A stretch of 64,000 nt of DNA from positions 83,364,651-83,428,650 of the forward strand of contig OY757026.1 in assembly GCA_963580285.1 (NCBI GenBank). Reading direction: 5' to 3'. Within the stretch, counting starts at the first letter, position 1; each line of letters begins with the position of its first letter. The notes beneath the pieces were generated by a model, which was not told the origin of the DNA, ran no database searches, and saw nothing but the letters and a program-made list of their open reading frames with translations. The position numbers were made by a program, and so were the translations under genes. The DNA comes from Lucinisca nassula (taxonomy: Eukaryota; Mollusca; Bivalvia; Lucinida; Lucinidae). Positions 44,407-54,226 of this stretch are shown here, one piece after another.

Positions 44407-44616
44407 AAGGGGGCAGATTCCATGCAGTACAAAATGGTTTAATTTTACAGAGTATAATGCTATAAAGCCCCTTTTCCAATAATGTAGCTCCTATCATGCT
44501 TTGATTTGTGTGTATATAGACCCAAGATAATATTTTACAAAATTCAGGTCATTTATTATTGTTTTGACAATGAAAAGGCATTGATTAATGATTGATTTGG
44601 TGATAACATACTTTAA

Positions 44617-44847
44617 CCCTTTTTGCACCAAATGGAATCTTCCTCCTTATACCGTATATAGCAGGAGCTCATTTAAAAATTTAGGGGTGTCAGGTTGTGT
44701 TTTCTTCAAAATTGATTTGGAAAATGGCTGAACTTTTAGCAAACAGTGGAGGCCCTGATCAGACGCCGCATTCTGCGGCTTCTGATCTGGACCTGCACTG
44801 TTTGCCAGGGTACCTGTTTTGGGGTTTCCGGTTCATATTGTAATGGG
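44617..44847 (+). mobile_element. TTAA-flanked MITE family B, copy 2
   Basis: TTAA at 44613-44616 and 44848-44851. Same organisation as 33742 with GCAAACAGTGGAGGCC ... GGACCTGCACTGTTTGCC. Confidence 0.85.
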
Positions 44848-44997
44848 TTAAAAGGTAGAGCTGAAAAAAAAACAACATAGAAATAGATGCCCTGGAAAGG
44901 CCACAGTCAAATATGGCACTAAAGGGAGTGCGAAAATTGATTGTAAGGTGCAGTTCCTGAATATTAGAATAATATCATTCAATGTATGAACCCTTAA

Positions 44998-45194
44998 ACC
45001 TTATCCTGCTGAATATTTTAGTCTGCCCCACCACCGATTATCAACCAATCAGATTACTTGATGCAAATTACTGCAACCAATTTACAATCTGACAAACAAT
45101 GTAGATCCTGATCAGATGGCTTCTTCAGAAGCCATCTGATCTGGATCTACATTGTTTGAAAGACCAGGCATATCTGGGCTCAGCAGGACAAGGG
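44998..45194 (+). mobile_element. TTAA-flanked palindromic MITE family A, copy 1
   Basis: TTAA flanks both ends; termini CCTTATCCTGCTG and CAGCAGGACAAGGG. The hairpin core is CAATGTAGATCCTGATCAG/ATGGCTTCTTCAGAAGCCAT. The intervening ATTATCAACCAATCAGATTA block is family-specific. Piggybac-like by target and terminus, non-autonomous. Confidence 0.88.
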
Positions 45195-45199
45195 TTAAA

Positions 45200-45440
45200 T
45201 TGATCATGAAATCTTTTCAACTGTCATTCCCATTGAATCAAGTTTCTGTTGAAAGAAGAATTAAATCCTTAGATTGGTCGTGAAATCTATTCTAAGGTCA
45301 GTCTCTCCAATCCACTGATTCAAGAAGGGCAGTGGTCAGTTTTTGGTGAAGGAATGTGCACTGTACTGGTTAGCCACTTTTGTATAAGCCTGTCCAGGTA
45401 TAATGTGTGGTAAACCGGCCATGCTCAACATAATCTAAAT
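45200..45440 (+). repeat. SINE-C body without head, partly duplicated
   Basis: It contains TTGATCATGAAATCTTTT, then a second related phrase TTGGTCGTGAAATCTATT, TTCAAGAAGGGCAGTGGTCA and GTGCACTGTACTGGTTAGCC of SINE-C. Confidence 0.7.
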
Positions 45441-45441
45441 A

Positions 45442-45793
45442 CAGTCGAACTTCAATGGCTCGGACACCTTTGGAACCACAAAAAATCGGTTCGAGACGGG
45501 GGTAGTTCGAATCACTGAGGGCTACTGCCAGGAGGCATAACAATATCATACTTTAGGACATCTTTCAGTGTTCTATAAAGAAAAAATGTATGCTGTGTGT
45601 ACTGATTGGAATCGCTCATGGAGGCAATTCTAATAAGCACACACAACATACAGTTGCAAGATAAAAGACGAAAATATCCTAAATTTTACCCGCCCTATTT
45701 CATATGTAGAAAAATTCACTAGGGACTAAAGAATGGGTTCGACTCGGCCATGGTAAACAAGCTATCGGTGTTAGAGCCATCGAAGTTCAACTG
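45442..45793. mobile_element. TA-flanked MITE with CAGT termini (Tc1/mariner-like), 352 bp
   Basis: The left end CAGTCGAACTTCAATGGCTC and the right end GAGCCATCGAAGTTCAACTG form 20-bp inverted repeats with two mismatches, flanked by TA (45440-45441, 45794-45795). The inside has a hairpin around 45590-45660 (TGGAATCGC...). A single end of the same family is at 51247. Confidence 0.8.
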
Positions 45794-45857
45794 TAGTGTT
45801 GACTAGACTCTCAACCAAACAAGCATGCTATTACTGGGTAGGATTATAAGAATCTTA

Positions 45858-45985
45858 TATGGGTTTGAGGGGTGGATAGGAAAATCCGTCCCAAGGATCA
45901 CTGTCTGGCATCACAAGGCTTGCCGAGTGATGCTGGACAGTGATCCTGAGGGACGGATTTTTCTATCCACCCCTCACATCCATAT
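45858..45985. repeat. Long palindrome, about 50-bp arms
   Basis: GGGTTTGAGGGGTGGATAGG ... GGATCACTGTC pairs with GACAGTGATCC ... CTATCCACCCCTCACATCC around a loop with TTGCCGAG. The 172-codon ORF starting at 45825 is an artefact of this palindrome and its flank. Confidence 0.8.
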
Positions 45986-46877
45986 TGGATTCTTTTTCTT
46001 GCATACCTTCCATTTCTTAGCGCAGAATTTCAATGCTGCAGTCACTTCGGTTACCAACGTCCGCCATATTGTGTTGACAATGCAGGAATGTAAAGTGACG
46101 TCACGGATTGTGCATGACGTCAACCTAAACGACGGCGCACACAAGGTCGTAATCAACCAGTGCATTTATCAAACATGCGATTATATTCGATTTGGGGTCG
46201 GAATACCAGGGTCAGAACATAAATTTCTATCCCAGGGTAAAATTGCGGATTTCCTTGTCTGGTTTGCAAGAAAAGAATATCTGTTCTGGGTCAAATCCAG
46301 GATCTCCTTACCTGGTGTGCAAGAAAAATGTGTCAGAGTATAAATTCAACCAATGGCGCTTATGATGCTCTCCCCACTATCCTTGGCATATTGTTATAAA
46401 ATTTGTCCATGATGCCAAAAATCCTCCTGTGCATTAATATTAAAATGTCAAATTTTTTCTTATTTCTGAACAGGTCAAGTAGGATTGCAACTGATGTGAA
46501 ATAGCCTTTCTAATGCTGCAGTACGTAAATGTCATGAAATAGTTATGGCCCCTACATGTATATATTACAACCTCAGACTGGCCATATCTCTGCAATCCCT
46601 GGGTTAAGAACAAAAAAAAATGGTGCATTGCCATAAAATTCCTAAAATTTTGACACCTTGGGGACTTGCTGAAATTCTCCCAAAATTTTAAGAAATTTGT
46701 TCCCCAATCCAGCAAGGACTCCAAAAGGTACAGATTGAATGACAAACAGTGTAGACCCTGATACGACTGCTCCTTCAGGTGCAGTATGACTGGGTCTGCA
46801 TTGTTTGCTTCGGCCTACCTGTTCCAATACTTTGGACCATGACAGTGGTTCAGACTGGTTGACTGTATTTGTTTCAG
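45986..46877. other. Sequence 5' of the first recognised INVS exon; no gene seen
   Basis: It includes a decayed MITE B-like hairpin at 46740-46815 (GACAAACAGTGTAGACCCTG ... GGGTCTGCATTGTTTGC). A 5' untranslated exon or promoter of INVS could lie here or further left; I cannot identify it. Confidence 0.45.
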
Positions 46878-46946
46878 GATAATGGGAGGAAGATGACAAA
46901 GACTGGTTCCCCTATGACGGGGTCAAGTGCATCAGAAGATGTGCTG
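46878..46946 (+). CDS. INVS: Inversin orthologue, most 5' exon recognised
   Basis: A 69-bp exon with a strong acceptor (TATTTGTTTCAG, ending 46877) and donor (GTAAGTAC from 46947). It is open in phase 0 and contains ATG at 46893, giving MTKTGSPMTGSSASEDVL, which splices in frame to the next exon (DESPRPG). It may hold the start codon, or an earlier exon may exist since GAT AAT GGG AGG AAG before the ATG is also open. The peptide itself is not conserved; the call rests on the splice sites, matching phase and position ahead of the ankyrin exons. Confidence 0.65.
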
Positions 46947-46986
46947 GTAAGTACTGTCAGGAGCATATAATTCTCTCAAGAGGCAA

Positions 46987-47260
46987 TGATAAGGAAAGGA
47001 TACAATTACCCCACATCTCCCTTCAGAGAGACGGGAGGGAAAGAAATACAAACATGAAATAACTAATTCCTAATGGAAACATCACTAGCAGAAAACCAAA
47101 AGGACCGTCACTTTCCCACCGCAAATGGCTATCCAAAATAAAAAGATATAAGCAGTATACACTTGCAAAGACAAGCTGTAACAAAAATAAACCATGCAGA
47201 AGAACTGCCTTGGAACTGTCAGTAAAAAGTATTTCACTGGGGGTGGGGGGTGGGGGAGGG
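46987..47260. repeat. Dispersed repeat family R1, copy 3 (INVS intron)
   Basis: It matches the left half of the copies at 595 and 11760 (GGAAAGAAATACAAACATGAAA, TGGCTATCCAAAATAAAAAG). It is truncated before the ATGAAGGCCTCC part. Confidence 0.75.
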
Positions 47261-47264
47261 CTGA

Positions 47265-47440
47265 AATGAACACCCTCTAAACCCCACTTATGGGATTTTC
47301 AGGGTATTCATTATTTTCATAATTCTGCTTCAATACATAGGTTGCGGGTACTCATTAAAACCCCCTGCATGAGGTCATTCTAATGAGCAACAACAGCTTA
47401 TTCTTGAAGTATATATTATAGGGATCATTCATGGTTTTTC
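47265..47440. repeat. Decayed palindromic MITE family P
   Basis: AAACCCCACTTATGGG, TTGCGGGTACTCATTAAAACC and a weak central dyad (CATGAGGTCATTCTAATGAG) match the 47725 copy. Confidence 0.6.
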
Positions 47441-47724
47441 ATGCATTAACAATTGTCGTGCCCTGAGGAAGCTGTTGGATAATGAGGCTGTAAGCTGAAT
47501 GTTAAAATATCCTCTGAGGGACCTAGCAAAAATAACCATGGATGATCGTTTTCTTGTATAACTTAGATTCCAATGTCTGGAGTTGGTGAAGCAAAGATGA
47601 CATGTATCTTGCGTCACTGGGGTGTCCAACTGATATTGGCTTACAGTTGGGTGAGGTCTTCTGGACTCTCAGCAGGTAAGGGTGGAGAGGGAGCACTGTT
47701 ACTTATTCTGCCTCTACACTTCTG

Positions 47725-48012
47725 TTCCATCACGAAAACATGCCTATATAATTTTGACCCCCTTGAACCCCACTTTTATATAGTAAAACTGGGGTTTCCG
47801 GGGGTATAACTTATTTTTCTTATTTCTGCTCTAAAATATAGATTGTGGGTACTCGTTAGAACCGCCTCGATGAGGCGGTTCTGACGAGTGCCCACAATCT
47901 ATATTTTGAGCAGAAATAAGAAAAATATCACAATTTTTCACCATAAAATTTTCATTTTTTCGCCGATAAAGGTGGCAATGTATTTATATAGGCGTGTTTG
48001 TGTAATGATTTT
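47725..48012. mobile_element. Palindromic MITE family P, full copy
   Basis: The ends CATCACGAAAACATGCCTAT (47729) and TATATAGGCGTGTTTGTGTAATG (47984-48006) are inverted. The central dyad is GAACCGCCTCGATGAGGCGGTTC (47859-47881) with flanking arms ATTTCTGCTCTAAAATATAG and CTATATTTTGAGCAGAAAT. Second full copy at 12648. Confidence 0.82.
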
Positions 48013-48191
48013 CCTCTTTCTCCCCTGTCCCTCACTTTCATCTTGTCTACTGTCTCTTTTCTCCCTTTCTCCGGGAGATGACACAAAATGACCCACAAGG
48101 GTTGACCTGTCATTAACCCCAAAACAAACAAACAAACAAACAATTCCAACATCAGAATGTGATAAAAAAAGCCTCTAAAACTCCATATTAA

Positions 48192-48396
48192 CCCTTGTCC
48201 TGCTAAGCCCGGATATGCCTTATCTTTCAAACAATGTAGATCCAGATCAGATGGCTTCTGAAGAAGCCATCTGATCAGGATCTTCATTGTTTGCCATTCA
48301 TTTTATTAATTTGTTGCAATACTTTGCATCAAGTAATCTGATTGGTTGATAATCAGTAGTGGGTGTAGCATATTTTAATATTCAGCAGGATAAGGG
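48192..48396 (+). mobile_element. MITE family A, copy 2 (INVS intron)
   Basis: TTAA at 48188-48191 and 48397-48400; termini CCCTTGTCCTGCT and CAGCAGGATAAGGG; hairpin core GATGGCTTCTGAAGAAGCCATC. Confidence 0.88.
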
Positions 48397-48400
48397 TTAA

Positions 48401-49425
48401 CTCTTCAAATGGGACCATAAAACCAGTTTGGTGGCTACTTTAGAATGTTGGTATCAATGAAGTCAGTTCTGCAATGATGTTTTAAAATGCTACGTCCATG
48501 GCGACAAAGTTTCATCGCTGAAACATAGCAAGGTTCATCTTGTGATATCAAAAGTTCAAAACCCATGTTCAAACAGCACATGAATTTCATGATTTTAACA
48601 TGGGTTTTGTTTGGACACCGCTTCATAGGATTTTATGCAAGATTGGAAAAATATCACAATTTTTGGGTCTATCGGTTTATGATCGACCCTAATTTACTAA
48701 ATGGCCAAAAGGAATTAATGCAGTTGTCCACGTGACCATCACTGATTTGGGAAAACCAATATTATGTTTTATTAATAGAACTTGAAACGTTGAGCTATTT
48801 TTATCAATGCACTAAGAGCTATATCTATAGAGTCTTGACAGGAATCGTGTGCTGGATAATACCCAGATTAGACGCCGCAGAATGTGGCATCTGATCAGCA
48901 GGTTGCACATGAACTTCACTGTTTGCTTAAATAGTTGCACTGAGGGTTGAACAGATAGTATAAGAATGGCCAGGTTGCTCACACAATATATCTTAATCCA
49001 GGCCACGATGTCACGTGACGTCTTTCGGAACATTCTATTTATAAAACTGTTACACAAATGTATGCCAAGTCGAGTAAAAATAGACTTTTTGCACTCCTGC
49101 TTAGAAAGTGCAAAACTTTGTTGGTGGTACCGTTACTAGACATACAGCATAGACCAAGATCGGATATAGAGCACATTGCTTCTGATCAGGTCGGCACTGT
49201 TGGCCCATGTATGCAACAACAGTTTTGAACATGATTCAGGGCCGTATGCAGACTCTGAAAAGGGGCGGGTTGAGGATGCGAATTTCAGGTATTTTGCAGA
49301 GGGTGAAAAACTGTATGAATCTGAAATAATTTCCAAAAGATGGGAGGGGGCTGTGTTTGCACCCTCCCCACTCTGTTGAACAAAATCCAAGTACTACCCT
49401 AAGACGTCAGAGCGCAGCGTAAGAA
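48401..49425. other. INVS intron; no exon seen
   Basis: Family B-like remnants at 48860-48935 (AGATTAGACGCCGCAGAATGT). Otherwise nothing recognised. Confidence 0.5.
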
Positions 49426-49728
49426 CGGCCCCCGCCCATCGGGGCTTTAAGAAATATATGGGCTGCACGATGCTTCCACGCAGAGCTAAATCTGACACGC
49501 ACACGTGTATTGGTAAACCGCTTAGAGGATCAAAGCCTGCCCAGGCAAAACGGTGCAAGTCGGACCGCCCATGCTTATAAGCCCTATTGGTTTCAATGGG
49601 CGACCGGGCTTGAGATGTCATTTCATCTCAACGTCTGGTAAAAGTCCCACAAAATTGGAAGCTCCGTCTCCAAAATGACCTTTACAGTGTTGATGGGGAC
49701 GTTAAACCTCAAATCAAACAAACAAAAG
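49426..49728 (+). repeat. SINE-B copy
   Basis: A full-length copy from CGGCCCCCGCCCATCGGGGC to TCAAATCAAACAAACAAAAG. Confidence 0.85.
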
Positions 49729-49756
49729 CAGCGTAAGAAGAAAATTCTGGACAGTG

Positions 49757-49907
49757 CTTGTTTGTTTGATTTAAGGTTTAACGTCCCCGTCAACACTGTA
49801 TAGGTCATTTGGAGACGTTACTTCTAATGTTACGGGACTTTCAGTTCTGCGTGGAAGCATCATGCAGCCCATCTATTTATTCAAGCCCCGATGGGCGGGG
49901 GCGGGTG
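49757..49907 (-). repeat. SINE-B copy, inverted, internally deleted
   Basis: It starts GCTTGTTTGTTTGATTTAAGG and ends CAAGCCCCGATGGGCGGGGG. With 49426-49728 it makes an inverted SINE pair about 30 bp apart that could fold in the intron transcript. Confidence 0.82.
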
Positions 49908-50390
49908 GACTGTGCTTGTACACTTGGGCATTGGCAAACAGAATCTACATAATCAGATGCCACATAATGCGATGTCTGATCAGCTCTACTGTGATTGCTT
50001 AAAGTTAAAGGAACAGTTGGATTCTCAGCTCAGGACTATTTTCCCAAACTACACTCAGAAAGGATCAACCCTCCAGTACTCAAAGTGCTTTGATTCATCA
50101 TAAAATTAACCTTTTGTAGCTATAAGCATGCACTATGTTAAACAGATGTGTTGTTGCAATGAATGGTAAAGTCACCAACCATTTTTGCTGATCACTCTTG
50201 CTGAAAATTAGAAAAAGCAAGAAAAAAAATAATTTCATAAATTATCAGTAGAATGTTAGAAATATTCCTGAGAGATTAATATTTCTTTCTATCTTCCCAT
50301 TAAAATAAGAATAAGAAAAACCACATGTCAAGGGGCTAAACTTGATCATATTCCCTAATTAGCAGTACAATTAAAGGAGTATTACTGATG

Positions 50391-50490
50391 CTGATTTGTT
50401 TGTTTGGTTTGATGTTTAACATCCCCGTCAACACTGTAAAGGTCATTTTGGAGACGTTGCTTCCAATTTTGTGGGACTTTTACCCGACAC
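50391..50490 (-). repeat. SINE-B 3' fragment, minus strand
   Basis: ATTTGTTTGTTTGGTTTGATGTTTAAC to TTTTACCCGACAC corresponds to the reversed SINE-B tail. Confidence 0.75.
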
Positions 50491-50965
50491 AACTACTGTG
50501 GAGCAACACTTTCATAGTCTTAACCCATTGCAGGTGGGAAACGGATAAAGGTGTACATTGGCAAACAGTGCAAGCCCAGATCAGACGCGGCAGAATTTTC
50601 CTTCAAAAATAGAATAAAAACGAAAAAAAAAGCCTACCGTCCCTTATATGACAAAGGTACTTGCACAACACGTAGCAATGGAAGGGTCCACCAGTATACA
50701 ACGGATTAACAAGTGGATCCAAGGTAACAGCCTGTGAGAGTATTATTTCCTCCTGGTACCTTATTAGCAGATTAATCCTTAAGGTGTCAATTACAATTTT
50801 TTTTTCTGCTTTGTTGCTGCCGGTTACATTAAAAGTTATAGTTGCATACGGTGTAGGACTATGATCAGACTTCTCCTCTAGGGTCCACACAGTTTGCCTG
50901 TATTCAAGAATGTTTGAAAAGTTTGCCAGAAGATTCAGCTGATGGCATAAACAGAGGACATTTAA

Positions 50966-51136
50966 CCCTTATCTGGCTGTTCACGACACCCCCTATCTCT
51001 TCAAACAGTGTAGATCAGGATCTACACTGTTTGACATTCAGTTTATGAATTTGTAGGAATAAATTACATCAAGTAATCTGATTGGTTCAAAGTCAGAGAT
51101 GGGTATGGCTAAAATGAATATTCAGCAAGAGAAGGG
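50966..51136 (+). mobile_element. MITE family A, copy 3, one hairpin arm pair lost
   Basis: TTAA at 50962-50965; the right flank is degraded (TAAA). The core GTGTAGATCAGGATCTACAC lacks the GGCTTC dyad, an internal deletion at the hairpin tip. Confidence 0.75.
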
Positions 51137-51425
51137 TAAAAGATACAGGTTTTCTCGGCAGCTTAAGGGTAAAAACTTCATTGACTGAACTGCTATTGCT
51201 CTTCAACCAGGTCTGCTTCAAACTCATTTCCTTCAGATTATAAATACAGTTGAACTTCAGTGCCTCGAACATTAACATTTGCTTGGCACAAATCACATGA
51301 ACAACAGGCCTCGTATTTTTCAGGCATTTGCAGGATTTCAGGCTTTTAGAGCTTGATTTTTCCTTGATTTCAGGCTTTGGTATTTTGATTTTTCCTCCTT
51401 TATTCTGTTTAGTTTGACTATTTAA

Positions 51426-51628
51426 TCCTTATCCTACTGAATTTGTTTATCTAGCCATGCCCATTTCTGACTCAGCCAAGGAAATTACTTGATATAATGT
51501 ATTCACCCAGGTCACAAACTGCATTGCAAACAGTGTAGATCCTGATCAGATGGCTTCTGCAGAAGCCATCTGATCTGGATCTACACTGTTTGCAAAGGTA
51601 ATGGCTATCTTGTTCAGGAGGTTAAGGG
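51426..51628 (+). mobile_element. MITE family A, copy 4
   Basis: TTAA at 51422-51425 and 51629-51632; core GATGGCTTCTGCAGAAGCCATC. Confidence 0.87.
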
Positions 51629-51699
51629 TTAAGGCTGCAAAATGGGGCCTTTCAGGCTGGGAAGAGATAGGACAGTATGAGGCCTGGAACAAGTCTGTA

Positions 51700-51860
51700 A
51701 TATGAACAAGACCCCAAACCCCACTTTAGATATAGAAAACTGGGGTTTTACGGGGTATAGATTTTTTTTCTTACTTCTGCTCCAAGTCATGGTTTGTAGG
51801 TACTCAGCTCACTTGTGAGTTCTGCAACAGAAGTCAGGTGGTTTTTCCCAAGGTACTCAG
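51700..51860. repeat. Decayed palindromic MITE family P
   Basis: AAACCCCACTTTAGATATAG, TTCTTACTTCTGCTCCAAG and a central CTCAGCTCACTTGTGAGTTC dyad. Confidence 0.6.
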
Positions 51861-51976
51861 GTTTTTGCCCACCTCTGATAAATGGCCTGATCTAAATAAG
51901 AGAAATAATCCAGAAAGGGTCCTAAAACTAAAAAAACTTTAAATGCCATCTTCATCAGTTTTGTTTGATTTCTTAA

Positions 51977-52168
51977 CCCTTCTCCTGCTGAGCCCGGATA
52001 TGCCTTATTTTCCAAACAATGAAGATCCAGATCAGATGGCTTCTGATCAGGATCTACATTGTTTGCCATTCAGATTGTGAATTTGTTGCAATAACTTGCA
52101 TCAAGTAAGCTGATTGGTTGATAATCGGCAGTGGGTGTTGCATATATAAATATTCAGCAGGACAAGGG
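51977..52168 (+). mobile_element. MITE family A, copy 5, abutting the exon 2 splice acceptor
   Basis: TTAA at 51973-51976 and 52169-52172. Its right end lies only 28 bp before the exon at 52201, so the branch point of this intron is either in the MITE end or within the 28-bp remainder (GGATTCATCATGTACTTTTT). Confidence 0.87.
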
Positions 52169-52200
52169 TTAAGGATTCATCATGTACTTTTTTCACCCAG

Positions 52201-52330
52201 GATGAGAGTCCAAGGCCTGGGCCTTTTGAATCAGGGTCAGCACAGGCAACACAGAAATTGGAAGGAGTCACTCAGATCCATGCTGCTGCTGTTAATGGTG
52301 ACAAGGCCTGGTTGTCAAGGTTACTGACAT
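52201..52330 (+). CDS. INVS: Inversin orthologue, exon with start of ankyrin repeat 1
   Basis: The acceptor is TTTTTTCACCCAG (ends 52200); the donor is GTAGGT (52331). It encodes, phase 0 in and phase 1 out, DESPRPGPFESG ... QATQKLEGVTQ followed by IHAAAVNGDKAWLSRLL. The HAAAVNGDK phrase is conserved at the N-terminus of inversin, where the first ankyrin repeat begins. Inversin is a ciliary protein of the nephronophthisis complex that acts in the proximal cilium compartment and modulates Wnt signalling. The donor is weaker than those of neighbouring exons. Confidence 0.85.
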
Positions 52331-53210
52331 GTAGGTATTAGTTAAGCTTAGAAGTTAGACAAGTGAAATAAATGTGTCTTCCGAAGCAAACAGCTGCCTT
52401 ACGCCTGGCATTAGTTGTAACAATTGTGTTGGTATTTACAATTTTACAAAGTATGTCAGGGGGTATATAGCTTTTGTCTTTCCATCCATACGTTATTTCG
52501 TTTGTTTATTCCATCTGTCTGTCCGTTCATCACCTTTTCATCAAAGTTTTGTGTTAAACCTTTTTGATTGCTCATATCTCTGTAACCACATGTTAGATTC
52601 TCTTCATATTTGGTACAGGATATCTCTATGCCTTTCATATTGAATATCTAAGCTCCTGGGTCAGGGCCCTGGGTGAGTTGTTTGTCTGTTCGTCAACTTT
52701 TATGGGAAAGTTTTGCATTGAACCTTTTTGATATCTGATTTCTCTGTAACCACCTGTTAGATTCTCTTCATATTTTGTACAGGCTATATCTAATGTATTA
52801 CCTTTCACATGGAATATCTTAGCTCCTGGGTCAAGCCCCTTTGTGAGCTGTCCGTCTGTTCGTCAACTTTTATGTAAAAGTTTTGCATTAAACCTTTTTG
52901 ATTGCTCATAGTTCTGTAACCACATGTTAGATTCTCTTCGATATTTGATACAGTGTATCTCTATAGCATTACCTTTCATATTGAATATGGACTGTATATG
53001 GAAAGAAGCTATGGAGCAGAGGCGATGGCACTGGCAGGGGGTATATGTGCACCACTGGGCACTTTGTCTAGTTTCAAAGTTCAGCATTTAATCACAACAA
53101 TTGTTGCCAGCAATGTGAACCCATTAGGATTTTGGAAGTTTGCAAGATGATGCAGCAGTCATCATAACAGACAATATTTTCAGATGCAGTTTTTCTTGGC
53201 ATCTGAAGGG
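52331..53210. other. INVS intron with a diverged tandem repeat
   Basis: Units of about 185 bp at 52530, 52715 and 52880 share TGTTAAACCTTTTTGAT, AACCACATGTTAGATTCTCTTC and GAATATCTAAGCTCCTGGGTCA. A hairpin-free head near 52450-52520 (GGGGGTATATAGC, CCATCTGTCTGTCCG) suggests a decayed array element. Confidence 0.65.
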
Positions 53211-53214
53211 TTAA

Positions 53215-53419
53215 CCCTTATCTTGCTGTTCACGACAACTCCTATCTTTGCAAACAGTGCAGATCCAGATCAGATGGCTTCTGAAGAAGCCATCTGATCA
53301 GGATCTACACTGTTTGGCATTCAGGTTATGAATTTGTAGCAATAAATTACATAAAGTAATTTGATTGGTTGATATAACGAAATGGGTGTGGCTTAGATGA
53401 ATATTCAGCAAGATACGGG
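53215..53419 (+). mobile_element. MITE family A, copy 6
   Basis: TTAA at 53211-53214 and 53420-53423; core GATGGCTTCTGAAGAAGCCATC. Confidence 0.88.
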
Positions 53420-53439
53420 TTAAGTTTTGAAGATCTCAT

Positions 53440-53770
53440 ATTTTCCAAACAAGCCTCGGTAGCTCGGCCTGATATGCGTTTGACTGGTGATGAAGGGTCA
53501 CAGTTTTAACCCTTATCTTGCTGTTCACGACATCCCCTATCTTTGCAAACAGTGTAGATCCAGATCAGATGGCTTCTGAAGAAGCCATCTGATCAGGATC
53601 TACACTGTTTGGCATTCAGTTAATGAATTTGTAGCAATAAATTACATCAAGAACTCTGATTGGTTTGAAGTCAGAAATGGGTGTGGCTAAAATGAATATT
53701 CAGCAAGAGAAGGGTTAATATCTGCCATGTCAGCAAAATTCTTTTGTGAAAAGTCTTTTGTGGTCATAGT
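53440..53770 (+). repeat. SINE-C copy split by a MITE
   Basis: The head GCCTCGGTAGCTCGGCCTGA runs to 53509; the body resumes at 53719 (TATCTGCCATGTCAGCAA). MITE copy 7 sits exactly between, duplicating TTAA. Confidence 0.75.
53510..53714 (+). mobile_element. MITE family A, copy 7, inside a SINE
   Basis: TTAA at 53506-53509 and 53715-53718. The interrupted SINE confirms that one TTAA is the duplicated target. Confidence 0.9.
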
Positions 53771-54226
53771 CTGGTTATATCTGATTTAAGAATAGCTGAT
53801 GTCATTTCCTGGCAAAAAAAACTGGTTAAGCGCTTACCTATAAGCTTGCCTTGGGAAAAGTTTTTGTGAGGTAATATGTGACCATCTCGATATGACCTAA
53901 ACAGTTTGGACTGGGCTGTTAAATTCCAACAAACAAAAACCAAGTATGCCATTATGAGTATGTTCAGTTGTTCAACCAAATAGTTACAGGCCTAACAAAC
54001 GATATGCGGCCCCCGCCCATCGGGGCTTGAAGAAATATATGGGCTGCATGATGCTTCCATGCAGAGCTGAAACCGACCCGCACACGAGTACTGGTAAACC
54101 GCTTAGAGGATCTAAGCCTGCCGAGGCAAAGCGGTACGTGTCGGCCTATCCTTGCTTATAAACCCTATTGGTTACATTGGGCGGCAGGGCTTGAGATGTC
54201 AGTTCATCTCAGTGTCGGGTAAAAGT

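Noticed and set aside
45825..46343. 172-codon plus-strand ORF
   Set aside because: It starts inside a long palindrome, has no recognisable domain and no conserved motif; it is most likely a by-product of the palindrome.
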